From Methanocrinis alkalitolerans (GTDB lineage: Archaea; Halobacteriota; Methanosarcinia; Methanotrichales; Methanotrichaceae), in assembly GCF_029167205.1 (NCBI RefSeq), contig NZ_JARFPL010000007.1:1-64000 (forward strand): a stretch of 64,000 bases of DNA, in the 5' to 3' direction. Of the stretch, positions 42,524 through 51,186 are shown piece after piece. How positions within the stretch are numbered: position 1 is the first letter of the stretch; every line of letters starts with the position of its first letter. The notes beneath the pieces are model-generated. The model saw nothing but the letters and a program-made list of their open reading frames with translations, did no database searches and was not told where the DNA came from. Both the position numbers and the translations under genes were made by a program.

Positions 42524-44092
42524 ATGAACATCATGCCATCGCAAGAGGATAAGCTGTCCAGACTGTCTCCCAGGGATAGGCAGGTTTTGAGAGAGATACA
42601 CGAGGGGCTCAGTGATCCCAAAAGGATCGCCGAGAGGCTGGGAATAAAGGAGGTCTCCGTCATCTCCTCGGCTGAGGGGCTCGCCGAGATGGGGCTCGTC
42701 AGCCTCGATAAAAGGGTCGAGGAGGTCTACACCCTGACGGAGGAGGGGGCCCGGTACGCCGAGATCGGCCTTCCTGAAAGGAGGCTCCTGGAGATCGCCG
42801 GGGCGGAGGGGGTTTTCTTATCCGAGATCAAGGACCCCGCCCTGAAGGTGGGGATCGGCTGGCTCAAAAAGAAGGGCTGGGCGAACGTCGAGGCGGGGAA
42901 GATAACGCCGAAGAAAGATGCGCCCCCAGGAAAGGACGAGGAGATCCTGGCGGCCCTATCCTTCCAGGGGGAGACGAGCGGCTCGGCCCTGGATGAGGAT
43001 GCCCTCAAGGTTTTGAAGAGCAGGAGGCTTGTGGAGTCGAGGGCCCAGAAGTCGTGGTCCTTCGGGGCCACCAATGAAGGAGTATCTGTTCTCAAAACGA
43101 AGGTTGGAACGAGCCTCAAAGACTCATACGACATTCAGGTTGGAGTGAGCCTCGAAGATTCTTACGACATAATCTCTCATATAAATCAGATAACCCCGGA
43201 CATGATAAAAAGCGGGGTCTGGCAAGGGAAATATGTAGATTATAAGGGGGCTCGATACGAGGTCCGCCCCTACGACGTCGCCCTCCCCGCGGAGCGGGTA
43301 TACCCCGGGAAGGTCCACCCCTACCAGCGGCTCCTCACCAGGATGAGGGAGATCATGCTGGAGATGGGGTTCACCGAGATCAAGGGGGAGATCGTCCAGT
43401 CGAGCTTCTGGAACTTCGATGCCCTCTTCCAGCCCCAGGACCATCCGGCGAGGGAGATGCAGGACACCTTCTACCTCGACACCAGGGCAAACATCCCCGA
43501 CTACGCCTCCGTCAAGGAGATGCACGAGAGAGGCGGGGACGTGGGCTCCACCGGCTGGGGCGGGGTCTGGGACCCGGAGGTTGCCCGCCGGGAGGTTCTG
43601 CGTACCCATACCACTTCGGTGACGATAAAGTATCTGGCGGACCATCCGAAACCCCCGGTGAAGGCCTTCTCGATAGACCGGGTCTATAGGAGGGAGGCGA
43701 TCGACCCGACCCACACTCCCGAGTTCGAGCAGCTGGAGGGGGTTATTATGGACGAAGACCTCTCCTTCGCAAACCTCCTGGGAGTGTTAAAGGAGTTCTA
43801 CGGAAAGATGGGCTTCGATGAGGTGAGGTTTCGCCCCGGCTACTTCCCCTACACCGAGCCGTCCGTCGAGCCCGAAGTCTACATAGAGGGGCTCGGCTGG
43901 GTGGAGCTGGGGGGCGCCGGGGTCTTTAGGAGGGAGGTGACCGCCCCCTTCGGGATAGACCATCCGGTACTGGCATGGGGGCTTGGGGTGGGGCGGCTCG
44001 CCATGCTCAGGCTGGGGTTGAAGGATCTTCGTCTCCTCTACCAATCGGACGTCGGATGGCTGAGGGAGACGCCCCTCTCGGCGAGGATGTGA
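42524..44092 (+). CDS. pheS: Phenylalanyl-tRNA synthetase alpha chain
   Basis: The 522-residue protein has the N-terminal helical DNA-binding-like domains and the class II catalytic core: motif 1 GFTEIKGEIVQSSFWNFDALFQPQDHP, motif 2 VYRREAIDPTHTPEFEQLEG and motif 3 GLGVGRLAML. It forms the (alpha-beta)2 enzyme with PheT. At about residues 200-225 two nearly identical 11-residue phrases (GTSLKDSYDI, GVSLEDSYDI) stand in tandem, a small duplication not expected in the family. An alternative ATG lies three codons in. pheT follows after six bases. Confidence 0.95.
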   Translation: MNIMPSQEDKLSRLSPRDRQVLREIHEGLSDPKRIAERLGIKEVSVISSAEGLAEMGLVSLDKRVEEVYTLTEEGARYAEIGLPERRLLEIAGAEGVFLSEIKDPALKVGIGWLKKKGWANVEAGKITPKKDAPPGKDEEILAALSFQGETSGSALDEDALKVLKSRRLVESRAQKSWSFGATNEGVSVLKTKVGTSLKDSYDIQVGVSLEDSYDIISHINQITPDMIKSGVWQGKYVDYKGARYEVRPYDVALPAERVYPGKVHPYQRLLTRMREIMLEMGFTEIKGEIVQSSFWNFDALFQPQDHPAREMQDTFYLDTRANIPDYASVKEMHERGGDVGSTGWGGVWDPEVARREVLRTHTTSVTIKYLADHPKPPVKAFSIDRVYRREAIDPTHTPEFEQLEGVIMDEDLSFANLLGVLKEFYGKMGFDEVRFRPGYFPYTEPSVEPEVYIEGLGWVELGGAGVFRREVTAPFGIDHPVLAWGLGVGRLAMLRLGLKDLRLLYQSDVGWLRETPLSARM

Positions 44093-44098
44093 TGGATC

Positions 44099-45736
44099 GT
44101 GCCGGTAGTGAGATTGTATTATGAGGATCTGGAGGAGATGGTGGGAGCCTCCAGGGATCTCTTCATGGCGAGGATGGCCATGATGGGCGCAGATATAGGA
44201 AAGAGCAACGAATTGGAGTACGTCGACGTCGAGTTCTTCCCCGACAGGCCCGACCTCTACAGCTCCGAGGGGGTGGCAAGAGCCCTCCGGGGTTTCCTGG
44301 ATTTGGAGGGGGGACTTCCGGAGTATGGGGTCCAACCAGGCGACATCTCCGTCAAAGTCGACCCCTCCGTCGAGAAGGTAAGGCCCCTCATAGGCTGCGC
44401 CGTGGTGAGGGGCCTCCAGTTCAGCGACCCCGCCATAGAGTCCCTGATGGACCTGCAGGAGGACCTCCACTGGGGCCTGGGCAGGAACAGGAGGAAGGTG
44501 GCCATAGGGGTCCACGACATCTCCCGGGTCGTTTCCCCCTTCACCTACTTCGCCGCCGACCCCTCCTTCGAGTTCGTCCCCCTGGACTTCGACGAGAGCC
44601 TCTCCATGGAGGAGATCCTGAAGCGCCACCCCAAGGGGGTCAGCTACGCCTCGATCCTTGAGGGGTTCGACCGATACCCCCTCATAGTGGACGCTAAGGG
44701 TGACGTCCTATCCTTCCCGCCGATCATAAACGGCGAGCTGACGAGGGTGAAGGACGACACCAGGGACCTCTTCATCGACGTCACCGGGACTGATCCCGTC
44801 GTATACAAGGCTCTGAACATAGTCGTAACCGCCCTCGCAGAGAGGGGAGGGCGTATCGAGTCGGTCAGGGTGGAGAGGCCCGAAGGCGATCTCATCCTTC
44901 CGGACCTCTCTGCCGCGATCTGGGATGTCAGAGTCGATGACGCCAACGGCCTCATCGGCTTCGACCTCTCGGCAGAGGAGCTGGCGGCCTGCCTTGAGAA
45001 GATGAGGTTCGGGGTCCGGGTCAGGAGCCGGGGGGTCCTGGAGGTATCTGTCCCTGCCTACAGGGCGGACATAATGCACTCCTGGGACATCTTCGAGGAT
45101 GCGGCCAAGGGATACGGCTACGACAGGCTGGCTGCGAAACTGCCAAAGACCGTCACCGTCGGCGAGCCCCACCCCCTGGAGGCGAGAAAGTCCGATCTCC
45201 GGGAGATCATGGTGGGCCTCGGCTACCTGGAGACGATGCCATTCACCCTCACCTCGGAGATGGCGAACTTCGAGAAGATGAGGCGGCCGATACTGGACCT
45301 GGAGGCGACGAGGGTTCTTCACCCCATAAGCGAGCTTCACACCATGGTCAGGACATCGATCCTCCCAAGCCTCCTCGAGATTTTCGCAATAAACCAGCAC
45401 CATCCCCTCCCTCAGAGGATCTTCGCCGTTGGAGACGTCCTCGAAGGCGGACGGACCAGGCAGGATCTGGCGGCGGCCTCCATCCACGGCGGCGCCGACT
45501 TCGCGGAGGTGAGGTCCGTCGTCGACGCCCTCTTCGGAGAGCTGGCCCTCGAGGCCGAGATAGCCGTCTCCGGAGACGGGGCCTTCCTTGAGGGTAGGAG
45601 GGGAGACCTTCTGGTGGGTGGGGTGAGGGTCGGGTCCTTCGGCGAGTTCCACCCTCAGGTTCTGCGGAGCTTCGGCCTCGACCAGCCCGCCGTAGGGCTG
45701 GAGGTGAGATGGGACCGCCTCTGGCCTCAGAGATGA
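44099..45736 (+). CDS. pheT: Phenylalanyl-tRNA synthetase beta chain
   Basis: The 545-residue protein follows the short archaeal PheT type: VEFFPDRPDLYSSEGVARALRGF, IAVGVHDISRVV-like motifs, the B5 domain (VRVRSRGVLEVSVPAYRADIMHSWDIFEDAAKGYGY) and the catalytic-like core with HPISELHTMVRTSILPSLLE. The N-terminal region lacks the tRNA-editing extras of bacterial enzymes. Start is GTG at 44099; the only nearby ATG is out of frame. Confidence 0.95.
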   Translation: MPVVRLYYEDLEEMVGASRDLFMARMAMMGADIGKSNELEYVDVEFFPDRPDLYSSEGVARALRGFLDLEGGLPEYGVQPGDISVKVDPSVEKVRPLIGCAVVRGLQFSDPAIESLMDLQEDLHWGLGRNRRKVAIGVHDISRVVSPFTYFAADPSFEFVPLDFDESLSMEEILKRHPKGVSYASILEGFDRYPLIVDAKGDVLSFPPIINGELTRVKDDTRDLFIDVTGTDPVVYKALNIVVTALAERGGRIESVRVERPEGDLILPDLSAAIWDVRVDDANGLIGFDLSAEELAACLEKMRFGVRVRSRGVLEVSVPAYRADIMHSWDIFEDAAKGYGYDRLAAKLPKTVTVGEPHPLEARKSDLREIMVGLGYLETMPFTLTSEMANFEKMRRPILDLEATRVLHPISELHTMVRTSILPSLLEIFAINQHHPLPQRIFAVGDVLEGGRTRQDLAAASIHGGADFAEVRSVVDALFGELALEAEIAVSGDGAFLEGRRGDLLVGGVRVGSFGEFHPQVLRSFGLDQPAVGLEVRWDRLWPQR

Positions 45737-45943
45737 ACTAGGTCCCGATCTCAGGTCTGCAGGAGGGATGCGGTCGATCCGGTGTAACGGGTCCATCCCC
45801 TCAAAGAGGGGCGGATCCGTCCCGGCCCCCGGGACTAAACCCTCGCCGCCGTCCCCCCTATCAATCCCGAGGCAGCCCTCCCTCAACAAGTTTAATATAA
45901 GCTGCAAAAGAAATTCAACGTTGGTGGAAGGTTGGGTGCCCTC

Positions 45944-46381
45944 ATGAAAGTCCGGGATCTGATGACTTACCCGATCCTCTCGGTGGGTATAGAGACCACC
46001 GTCTTCGAGGCTATACAGATGATGGTTCGGGAGAACAAGGGAAGCGTCCTCGTGGTAGAGGGCGGTCTCCTGAAGCAGGTGGTGGGGATCGTCACAACCC
46101 GGGGGATGTTCAAGCAGGTCTTCGCCAAAGGGATCGATCCCAGAGACGTGATGATCTGGGAGATAATGACCCCGGCGCCTCTGGTAACCATCGGCCCCAA
46201 CGCCACCACCAGGAAGGCGGCCGAGATGATGCTGGAGCACCACATAAGGAGGCTCCCGGTCGTCGAATGTGGCGCTCTTGTGGGGATAATAACCAGCAAA
46301 GATCTTCTCCGTTGTGTAGGGGGTCCCAAAGCCGGAGACGGATCTCCCCATGGAGAAGCCGATGATTCTGAAACGATGTGA
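45944..46381 (+). CDS. CBS-domain protein
   Basis: The 145-residue protein has two CBS units (residues about 6-62 and 72-130: RDLMTYPILSVGIETTVFEAIQMM, WEIMTPAPLVTIGPNATTRKAAEMMLEHHIRRLPVV). Paired CBS domains bind adenosyl nucleotides such as AMP or AdoMet and sense energy or methyl state. The ATG at 45944 is preferred over an in-frame TTG four codons earlier, which lies on top of the GGTGG ribosome site. Its target is unknown. Confidence 0.85.
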   Translation: MKVRDLMTYPILSVGIETTVFEAIQMMVRENKGSVLVVEGGLLKQVVGIVTTRGMFKQVFAKGIDPRDVMIWEIMTPAPLVTIGPNATTRKAAEMMLEHHIRRLPVVECGALVGIITSKDLLRCVGGPKAGDGSPHGEADDSETM

Positions 46382-46458
46382 GGAATCCCTCGGCCGATGG
46401 GAAAATGGGCCGCCCCCGACGTAGAATTTAAATATCGAGAGGATCAAGGGGAGGCCAG

Positions 46459-46543
46459 GTCGAGGTAGCCAAGCCTGGTATGGCGCAGGTTTGCTAAACC
46501 TGTGTCCCTTCGGGACTCGAGGGTTCGAATCCCTCCCTCGGCG
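46459..46543 (+). tRNA. tRNA-Ser (GCT anticodon)
   Basis: The acceptor GTCGAGG pairs with CCTCGGC. The anticodon arm CAGGT-TTGCTAA-ACCTG has anticodon GCT. A long variable arm (TCCC-TTC-GGGA) is present, as in class II tRNAs, and the T arm GAGGG-TTCGAAT-CCCTC fits. A TATA-like TTTAAATAT lies about 25 bases upstream. CCA is not encoded. Confidence 0.94.
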
Positions 46544-46573
46544 CTACTTTTATAATAAAAATAAAATACGTGC

Positions 46574-47674
46574 TCATGCCCAACGCGAGAGGGCATTGAA
46601 CCTCTCGGCGAAGTTGAAGCATGAGCCGTCAAGGCAGCTGAAGGCGGGGCCCGGTTCGTCCTTGAATATCAGCCTTCTCTGGATCTCGAAGGCCCCCAGG
46701 AACTCTTCGCGCTCTCTGGTGGACCTCTGGCCCGGTATCGACTGCCTGGCGTCGATGGCCAAATATCCGGTGAAGTTGTCGACGGTCTGGAACTCAGCCC
46801 TCCTGTCGGGTCCGGTGTGGTGGAGGTCGATCTTCTGGACCTCGTACTCCATTCCCTGGAGGTTGTAGCTCTCCTGGACTTTGGCGCCGACCCCACCGAA
46901 GACGAGGGAGCTTTTGACAACCTCGGTTCCCATCAGGGCGTCGCCGGGGTTATCTGCTACGTAGTTCTCCACAGCGTCGAACCCCTGAAAGTTGGGGTTT
47001 GAGCCCTTAGCCCTCTCCACCAGGTACTCGTTCTTCATCAAAGTGTCCACGCTGCCGCTGAAGTATACGTCTTTGTTCGACTTGACCCCGGTGTTCATGG
47101 ACCTGACGTCTTTGTTCATGGTGAACTGGCCGGTCCCGCTGATGGAGGTCTCTGAGACGTAGTCGTAGTCCTGAAGCTTGAACCCGGCCTCGTCAGATCC
47201 GGACTTGGAGTTGGCGGCCGTGGCCACGACCGCGAATTCGTAAGATCCTGGAGAGGCGGTCATAGCCGGCGTCACCAGGAGCTGCTCAGTTCCGATGCCT
47301 CCAGGTGGAATGGTGAGGACCGTCTCGTCCCATCCGAACCATCCTGGTCTGCAGCTCTTGGGGTTCACCGTGAGCTTTGCATCGACTTCTGAGCATCCCA
47401 GATTTTCCACGGTGACGATGTACTCCAGCGCCTTTCCTGGCGTGGAGTAAGTGGGCGCCTGTCCGGACTTCGGGCCGACGAGGTCGACTGAAACCCGCAG
47501 CTCGCCCGTTGCCGGCGGCACCGAGGGCCAGACCGACCCTGGGGCGGTGGACTGCGGGGTGGGCTGCTGGCTCCAAGTCGACTCCGGTCCCAGCCTCGTC
47601 TCTTCTACGGTGGCAGAGGCGGTTTGGGCCGCGAGAAGGAGCAGGATCAGCAGGATCATCAGATATTTTCTCAC
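46574..47674 (-). CDS. Secreted beta-rich protein of the six-gene surface cluster
   Basis: The 366-residue protein has a clear signal peptide (residues 1-21, MRKYLMILLILLLLAAQTASA). An Ig-like/NEW-type domain follows (about 55-165: LEYIVTVENLGCSEVDAKL, WDETVLTIPPGGIGTEQLLV). A C-terminal domain (about 180-345) contains SGTGQFTMNKD, SLVFGGVGAKVQESYNLQGMEYEVQKID and FLGAFEIQRRLIFKD. The last domain matches the plan of the next five genes, so they form one array. Its function is unknown; extracellular location follows from the signal peptide. Confidence 0.75.
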   Translation of the reverse strand: MRKYLMILLILLLLAAQTASATVEETRLGPESTWSQQPTPQSTAPGSVWPSVPPATGELRVSVDLVGPKSGQAPTYSTPGKALEYIVTVENLGCSEVDAKLTVNPKSCRPGWFGWDETVLTIPPGGIGTEQLLVTPAMTASPGSYEFAVVATAANSKSGSDEAGFKLQDYDYVSETSISGTGQFTMNKDVRSMNTGVKSNKDVYFSGSVDTLMKNEYLVERAKGSNPNFQGFDAVENYVADNPGDALMGTEVVKSSLVFGGVGAKVQESYNLQGMEYEVQKIDLHHTGPDRRAEFQTVDNFTGYLAIDARQSIPGQRSTREREEFLGAFEIQRRLIFKDEPGPAFSCLDGSCFNFAERFNALSRWA

Positions 47675-47768
47675 TCTTTAACCCCCATGACGAGTTCTTT
47701 GCGACGAAGGCGCCCCGTCCGAATCGGCGTTCGACCCTTCTTATGTCGCGAAAATAAGAAAAGAGGAT

Positions 47769-47795
47769 AGACTGCCGTTTAGCAGTCTACTCCCG
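47769..47795 (-). terminator. Hairpin and T-rich tail after the 47779 gene
   Basis: On the minus strand AGACTGC-TAAACG-GCAGTCT forms a hairpin that includes the stop codon, followed by a T-rich stretch (to about 47745). A similar hairpin-plus-T-run follows most genes of this array. Confidence 0.55.
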
Positions 47796-48498
47796 CGCAT
47801 GGTCTAAAGAACTTGTCTTCAGGCACCGGGTTCTCGTGGAACTTGATCTCCTTCTGGACCTCGAACTCGCCGCTGAAGAGCTCATGGCTCTTTATGTCCT
47901 TGTAGAAGATCTTGTGCATGCTGGAGTCGGTCCCCCAGGTACCGTTGAAGCTGTTCAGAGTGCTAAGCCCGACGGTGTGGGTGATGGTCGAGTTGTTGGT
48001 GGAGCCGAAGAAGACCGTCTGGTCCTTCTCCATCTGGTTGACGCTGAACATCTCCTGGATGTTGGCACCTATGCCACCGTAGAAGGCCTTGGAGTTGACG
48101 AACTTGCCGCCCTGGAGGGGCGCGTTCTTCGCGTCGTAGGTCATCTTGGTGTTCTCATAGAAGTTCAACTTCGCGTCTCTGGTCGCGTTGGTCTTGTTGT
48201 CGGGGTCCTCCCAATCATAGGCGTAGTTGGGCACCTTTCTTATAAGACGGTTCGGTTCCTGCGAGTAGACGTGGACGGCGTCCATCTCGATGGTGCCGTC
48301 ACCTGTCATCATGTCGTAGTACTCAAGGGCTATCCTCTTGTCGACGATGGAGGTGGCCACGTCGATGTAACCGGTCCCGCTGACCAGTTGGCGCTCACAA
48401 AACTGCTGGTACTGAGTTGGCTCCTCGAGTGGCGGGTTGGCCACTGCAGGTACGCAAGCCAATGCTAGAGCTACCAATATTGCTAATACTCCCTTCAT
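47779..48498 (-). CDS. Secreted beta-rich protein of the six-gene surface cluster
   Basis: The 239-residue protein has a signal peptide (about 1-20, ending AVA). Motifs are VSGTGYIDVATSIVDKRIALEYYD, KMTYDAKNAPLQGGKFVNSKAFYGGIGANIQEMF and FSGEFEVQKEIKFHENP, alternating like beta strands. Four N-x-S/T sites (NKT, NAT, NST, NGT) suggest N-glycosylation, which fits aglB in this window. It aligns in plan with its neighbours although loops differ. A TATA-like TATTAAATAG near 48570-48585 lies ahead of it and a terminator follows, so it is probably a single-gene unit. Function unknown. Confidence 0.78.
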   Translation of the reverse strand: MKGVLAILVALALACVPAVANPPLEEPTQYQQFCERQLVSGTGYIDVATSIVDKRIALEYYDMMTGDGTIEMDAVHVYSQEPNRLIRKVPNYAYDWEDPDNKTNATRDAKLNFYENTKMTYDAKNAPLQGGKFVNSKAFYGGIGANIQEMFSVNQMEKDQTVFFGSTNNSTITHTVGLSTLNSFNGTWGTDSSMHKIFYKDIKSHELFSGEFEVQKEIKFHENPVPEDKFFRPCAGVDC

Positions 48499-48633
48499 TT
48501 ACTTACACCCCCTTCCTTTTCTGAGTTTAAGTCGTTTGTCTCTCTTTTCAGCGAGACGAACTCTTTATCTATTTAATACAGGGCTCATATTTCAGTGTTT
48601 TGGTCCGGAGACGGCCCAAAGGAAATGGCAAAT

Positions 48634-48675
48634 AAAAAAAGCGGGGTTGATTCAGATGCGAGGCGCATCCGAATC
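48634..48675 (-). terminator. Terminator after the 48690 gene
   Basis: On the minus strand GATTCGGATGCG-CCT-CGCATCTGAATC pairs with a single mismatch, followed after ten bases by a run of seven T. This is the strongest hairpin-plus-T-run in the array. Confidence 0.7.
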
Positions 48676-48689
48676 CCAAGATGTTACGC

Positions 48690-49448
48690 TCAGATGCAGG
48701 GGAGCCAGTCGACCTGGACGGCGCCGCAGGTGTCGTTGCCCCAGAGCTGGATGAACTTCTCGATGGAGAAGACGCCCGTGAGGTCCTCAACGGACCGGCC
48801 ATACTCGTCGTGCCTGCCCTTGGAGTTGACGTTCACGTCTTTGGAGAGCCACCCGAGGTGAGCTACACCGATGACGTTGGAGTTGAAGTTCGCCTCAAGA
48901 GCGCCGGAGCAGCATCCGCACTTGCCGGCTGCACTGCCCTCCTGACCCTGCTCGGTTATAATTCCTTCTAACTCCTCCTCGTCACAGCAGTGCTTTCTGG
49001 TCTTGACCTCGGTGTTCTTCTGGAGGTGCTCGGCGTGGGTGTACATCTCGACGACTACCGCTCCGATGTAGTAGTTCTGGACGCAGAGCTTCTCGATCCA
49101 CTTCTGGTCGTAGGTGCCGGTCTGGTAGCTCACGGGCATGTACTCAAACTCGGCCTCCTTGGTGAAGTTGATGTAGTCGGGACAACATTCAGTATAATCC
49201 GATATTGGTGTCTTGAATGGGTCCCTCTGGGCCTCCAGCTCCATCCTCTGGGTGATGACGTTACCGCTTCCAGACTCCTTCTCGACGAGCTTGTTTCCGT
49301 TGAGGCCCGTCTGAGTCTGAATGATGATCTCTACGTTCTTGTAGCCGACGCCCTTGACGTTGGCCTTCTCGTACATGTAGTTGGCTGCGCCTGCCATCCC
49401 CACCAGGGCGATACAAGCCACCAACAAAATAGCTAGTTCTCTCTTCAT
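48690..49448 (-). CDS. Secreted Cys-rich-loop paralog 1
   Basis: The 252-residue protein has a signal peptide (MKRELAILLVACIALVGMAGA). Its core is nearly the same as the three paralogs upstream: YEKANVKGVGYKNVEIIIQTQTGLNG, ITQRMELEAQRDPF, DQKWIEKLCVQNYYIGAVVVEMY, NFNSNVIGVAHLGWL and VEDLTGVFSIEKF. Two loops vary: one before CCPDYINF, and one after VKTRK that here has HCCDEEELEG...CGCCSG. NFT and NDT are possible glycosylation sites. ATG has GGAGGTGGG upstream. Probably a monocistronic gene with a long leader. Role unknown; a surface or sheath subunit is plausible. Confidence 0.82.
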   Translation of the reverse strand: MKRELAILLVACIALVGMAGAANYMYEKANVKGVGYKNVEIIIQTQTGLNGNKLVEKESGSGNVITQRMELEAQRDPFKTPISDYTECCPDYINFTKEAEFEYMPVSYQTGTYDQKWIEKLCVQNYYIGAVVVEMYTHAEHLQKNTEVKTRKHCCDEEELEGIITEQGQEGSAAGKCGCCSGALEANFNSNVIGVAHLGWLSKDVNVNSKGRHDEYGRSVEDLTGVFSIEKFIQLWGNDTCGAVQVDWLPCI

Positions 49449-49722
49449 TCAGTTCCCACCTCCGTTCTTAACTCTATACCCTCGTTCAACTGCCCACATC
49501 GCCGACCGCAAAGTGCGGCGGCATCTCGATGTGGCGGAACTTTGCTCCTCATGGACGCAGGGCTCGCCCGGATTCGTCTGGTCCCACCAGAAAAGGCAAG
49601 ACGGGACTAATCCAAGTCCGCCAAGCAGGGATATACAAGCAGAAGCTGCATTACCCCCCCCAAGGAGCTTGCAGCCTGCACCAACGACTCGAACCGTGTC
49701 TGAGTTCTTCTGGCCAGGCACA
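49449..49722 (-). other. Long 5' leader of Cys-rich-loop paralog 1
   Basis: The TATA box at about 49744-49751 predicts a transcript start near 49722, so about 270 bases precede the ATG. Part of the leader is GC-rich and can fold (for example CGACCGCAAAGTGCGGCGG near 49500). The end next to the ATG is shared with the leader of paralog 2 (CCCACCTCCG and TCTATACCCTCGTTCA on the plus text). No conserved ORF is seen in it. The rest of this 511-base gap holds the promoter and the terminator of the 49960 gene. Confidence 0.5.
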
Positions 49723-49742
49723 AACTCATCTTCAGGTTGATG

Positions 49743-49762
49743 GCATATAAATCTATCGAGGA
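49743..49762 (-). promoter_or_regulatory. Promoter element of paralog 1, identical to that of paralog 2
   Basis: The 20 bases GCATATAAATCTATCGAGGA (plus-strand text) occur exactly here and at 50966-50985. On the minus strand they contain the TATA box TTTATATG preceded by a BRE-like CGATAGA. Both stand about 295 bases before their ATGs. Confidence 0.7.
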
Positions 49763-49926
49763 GGCAACGGGTTCTTTCGCCCTCTCATGATAATGAAATC
49801 CGTTATTGACGAACAATTTATGCAGGGCCTGGGACAGATAATCCCGAGATTCTTCGCCATCCGGGAGAAGGTTCAGCGGTTTGATGATCAGAGTTGAGAA
49901 GAGCTGACCGATCTGGAAAAAGAATC

Positions 49927-49957
49927 AAAAAATAGATGAGGAAGCGGGGGCTTCCTC
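49927..49957 (-). terminator. Terminator after the 49960 gene
   Basis: On the minus strand GAGGAAGC-CCCC-GCTTCCTC is followed by a TTTTTT run. It starts three bases after the stop codon. Confidence 0.7.
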
Positions 49958-49959
49958 CC

Positions 49960-50676
49960 TCAGATGCAGGGGAGCCAGTCTACGGATACGGCGCCGCAGG
50001 TGTCGTTGCCCCAGAGCTGGATGAACTTCTCGATGGAGAAGACGCCCGTGAGGTCCTCGACGGACCGGCCGTACTCGTCGTGCCTGCCCTTGGAGTTGGC
50101 CTTGGGGTCCTTGGAGAGCCATCCGAGGTGAGCTACACCGATGACGTTGGAGTTGAAGTTCGCCTCGAGAGCTCCGGTGCAGGTTCCGCAGTCAGGGGTT
50201 CCCACGAGACTGTCATCGCAGTCTTTCCTGGTCTTGACCTCGGTGTTCTTCTGGAGGTGCTCGGCGTGGGTGTACATCTCGACTACCACCGCTCCGATGT
50301 AGTAGTTCTGGACGCAGAGCTTATCGATCCACTTCTGGTCGTAGGTGCCGGTCTGGTAGCTGACGGGCATGTACTCCAGCTCCGACTCTTTGGTGAAGTT
50401 GATGTAGTCTGGACAGCACGGCCCGTCCTGGGGGCGCGTGTTGAAGGGGTCCCTCTGGGCCTCCAGCTCCATCCTGTGGGTGATGACGTTCCCGGACCCA
50501 GACTCCTTCTGGACGAGCTTGTTTCCGGCAAGGCCGGTCTGAGTCTGGATGATGATCTCTGAGTTCTTGTAGCCGACGCCTTTGATGTTCGACTTCTCGT
50601 ACATGTAGTTGGCAGCTGTTGCCATCCCCATCAGGGCGATGGAGGCCGCCAACAGAATAGCTAGTAGTCTTTTCAT
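49960..50676 (-). CDS. Secreted Cys-rich-loop paralog 2
   Basis: The 238-residue protein has a signal peptide (MKRLLAILLAASIALMGMATA) and the same core as paralog 1, with the same two variable loops. Here the first loop is NTRPQDGP before CCPDYINF and the second is DCDDSLVGTPDCGTCTG. The signal peptide has diverged more than the mature core. ATG is preceded by GGAGGTGGG. The promoter and leader match those of paralog 1. Role unknown. Confidence 0.82.
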   Translation of the reverse strand: MKRLLAILLAASIALMGMATAANYMYEKSNIKGVGYKNSEIIIQTQTGLAGNKLVQKESGSGNVITHRMELEAQRDPFNTRPQDGPCCPDYINFTKESELEYMPVSYQTGTYDQKWIDKLCVQNYYIGAVVVEMYTHAEHLQKNTEVKTRKDCDDSLVGTPDCGTCTGALEANFNSNVIGVAHLGWLSKDPKANSKGRHDEYGRSVEDLTGVFSIEKFIQLWGNDTCGAVSVDWLPCI

Positions 50677-50945
50677 ATTACAATCCCACCTCCGAACTTC
50701 GTTCTATACCCTCGTTCATATCCCAGCACCGCTGGCCCCCGATTATGGCGGCCGTTTTGCAGATCAAGGCTCCGCTCCTCTGGTGAGGTTCTCAATGGTT
50801 CCTGACTGCGAGCCGCCTGCGGAAGGCTGACGTTGCGGGTTTGAACAAACCGGGACGCATCCGGCAGAAAGCCTCACAACCCCCGTTGAGAGCTCTTCGC
50901 CCAGCGCCTGGTTTTGATCCGTCTCCGGGCACTTTGCCCGGGGCG
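50677..50945 (-). other. Long 5' leader of Cys-rich-loop paralog 2
   Basis: The TATA box at about 50967-50974 predicts a start near 50945 and a leader of about 269 bases, almost the same length as that of paralog 1. It has GC-rich hairpin words (CCGGGCAAAGTGCCCGG region near 50925-50940 reads CCGGGCAC-TTTG-CCCGGG on the plus text). The first 35 bases next to the ATG match the leader of paralog 1. No gene is seen in the rest of the 510-base gap. Confidence 0.5.
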
Positions 50946-50965
50946 ATATCTCCTTGAATTTCCTC

Positions 50966-50985
50966 GCATATAAATCTATCGAGGA
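50966..50985 (-). promoter_or_regulatory. Promoter element of paralog 2, identical to that of paralog 1
   Basis: This is an exact 20-base copy of the element at 49743-49762, with a minus-strand TATA box about 295 bases before the ATG. Confidence 0.7.
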
Positions 50986-51156
50986 TATTCGGAACTTTTA
51001 AGGGATTTTTCTCAAAATAAAGTCGGTTTTGCGGATAAAAATCCGATCCGAGGGTTTTTAAATCTTTTCGGCTCGATTCCCATGTTCCAACGTAACTTTC
51101 AGCGAAAGAACCGAGAAATACGCGGCCTGCGGAGCAAGTCAGGATATCGACGCCGG

Positions 51157-51184
51157 AAAAAAAAGAGGAAGCGGGAACTTCCGC
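51157..51184 (-). terminator. Terminator after the 51187 gene
   Basis: On the minus strand GGAAG-TTCCCG-CTTCC forms a short stem followed by a run of eight T (51157-51164). The stem is weaker than in the neighbours. Confidence 0.55.
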
Positions 51185-51186
51185 TC

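Noticed and set aside
44708..46447. 579-codon minus-strand open frame opposite pheT and the CBS gene
   Set aside because: Both plus-strand genes are certain. The frame crosses two genes and a gap, and its product has no recognisable fold.
49449..49721. 90-codon frame filling the leader of Cys-rich-loop paralog 1
   Set aside because: The matching leader of paralog 2 has no equivalent frame, so it is probably chance rather than a leader peptide.
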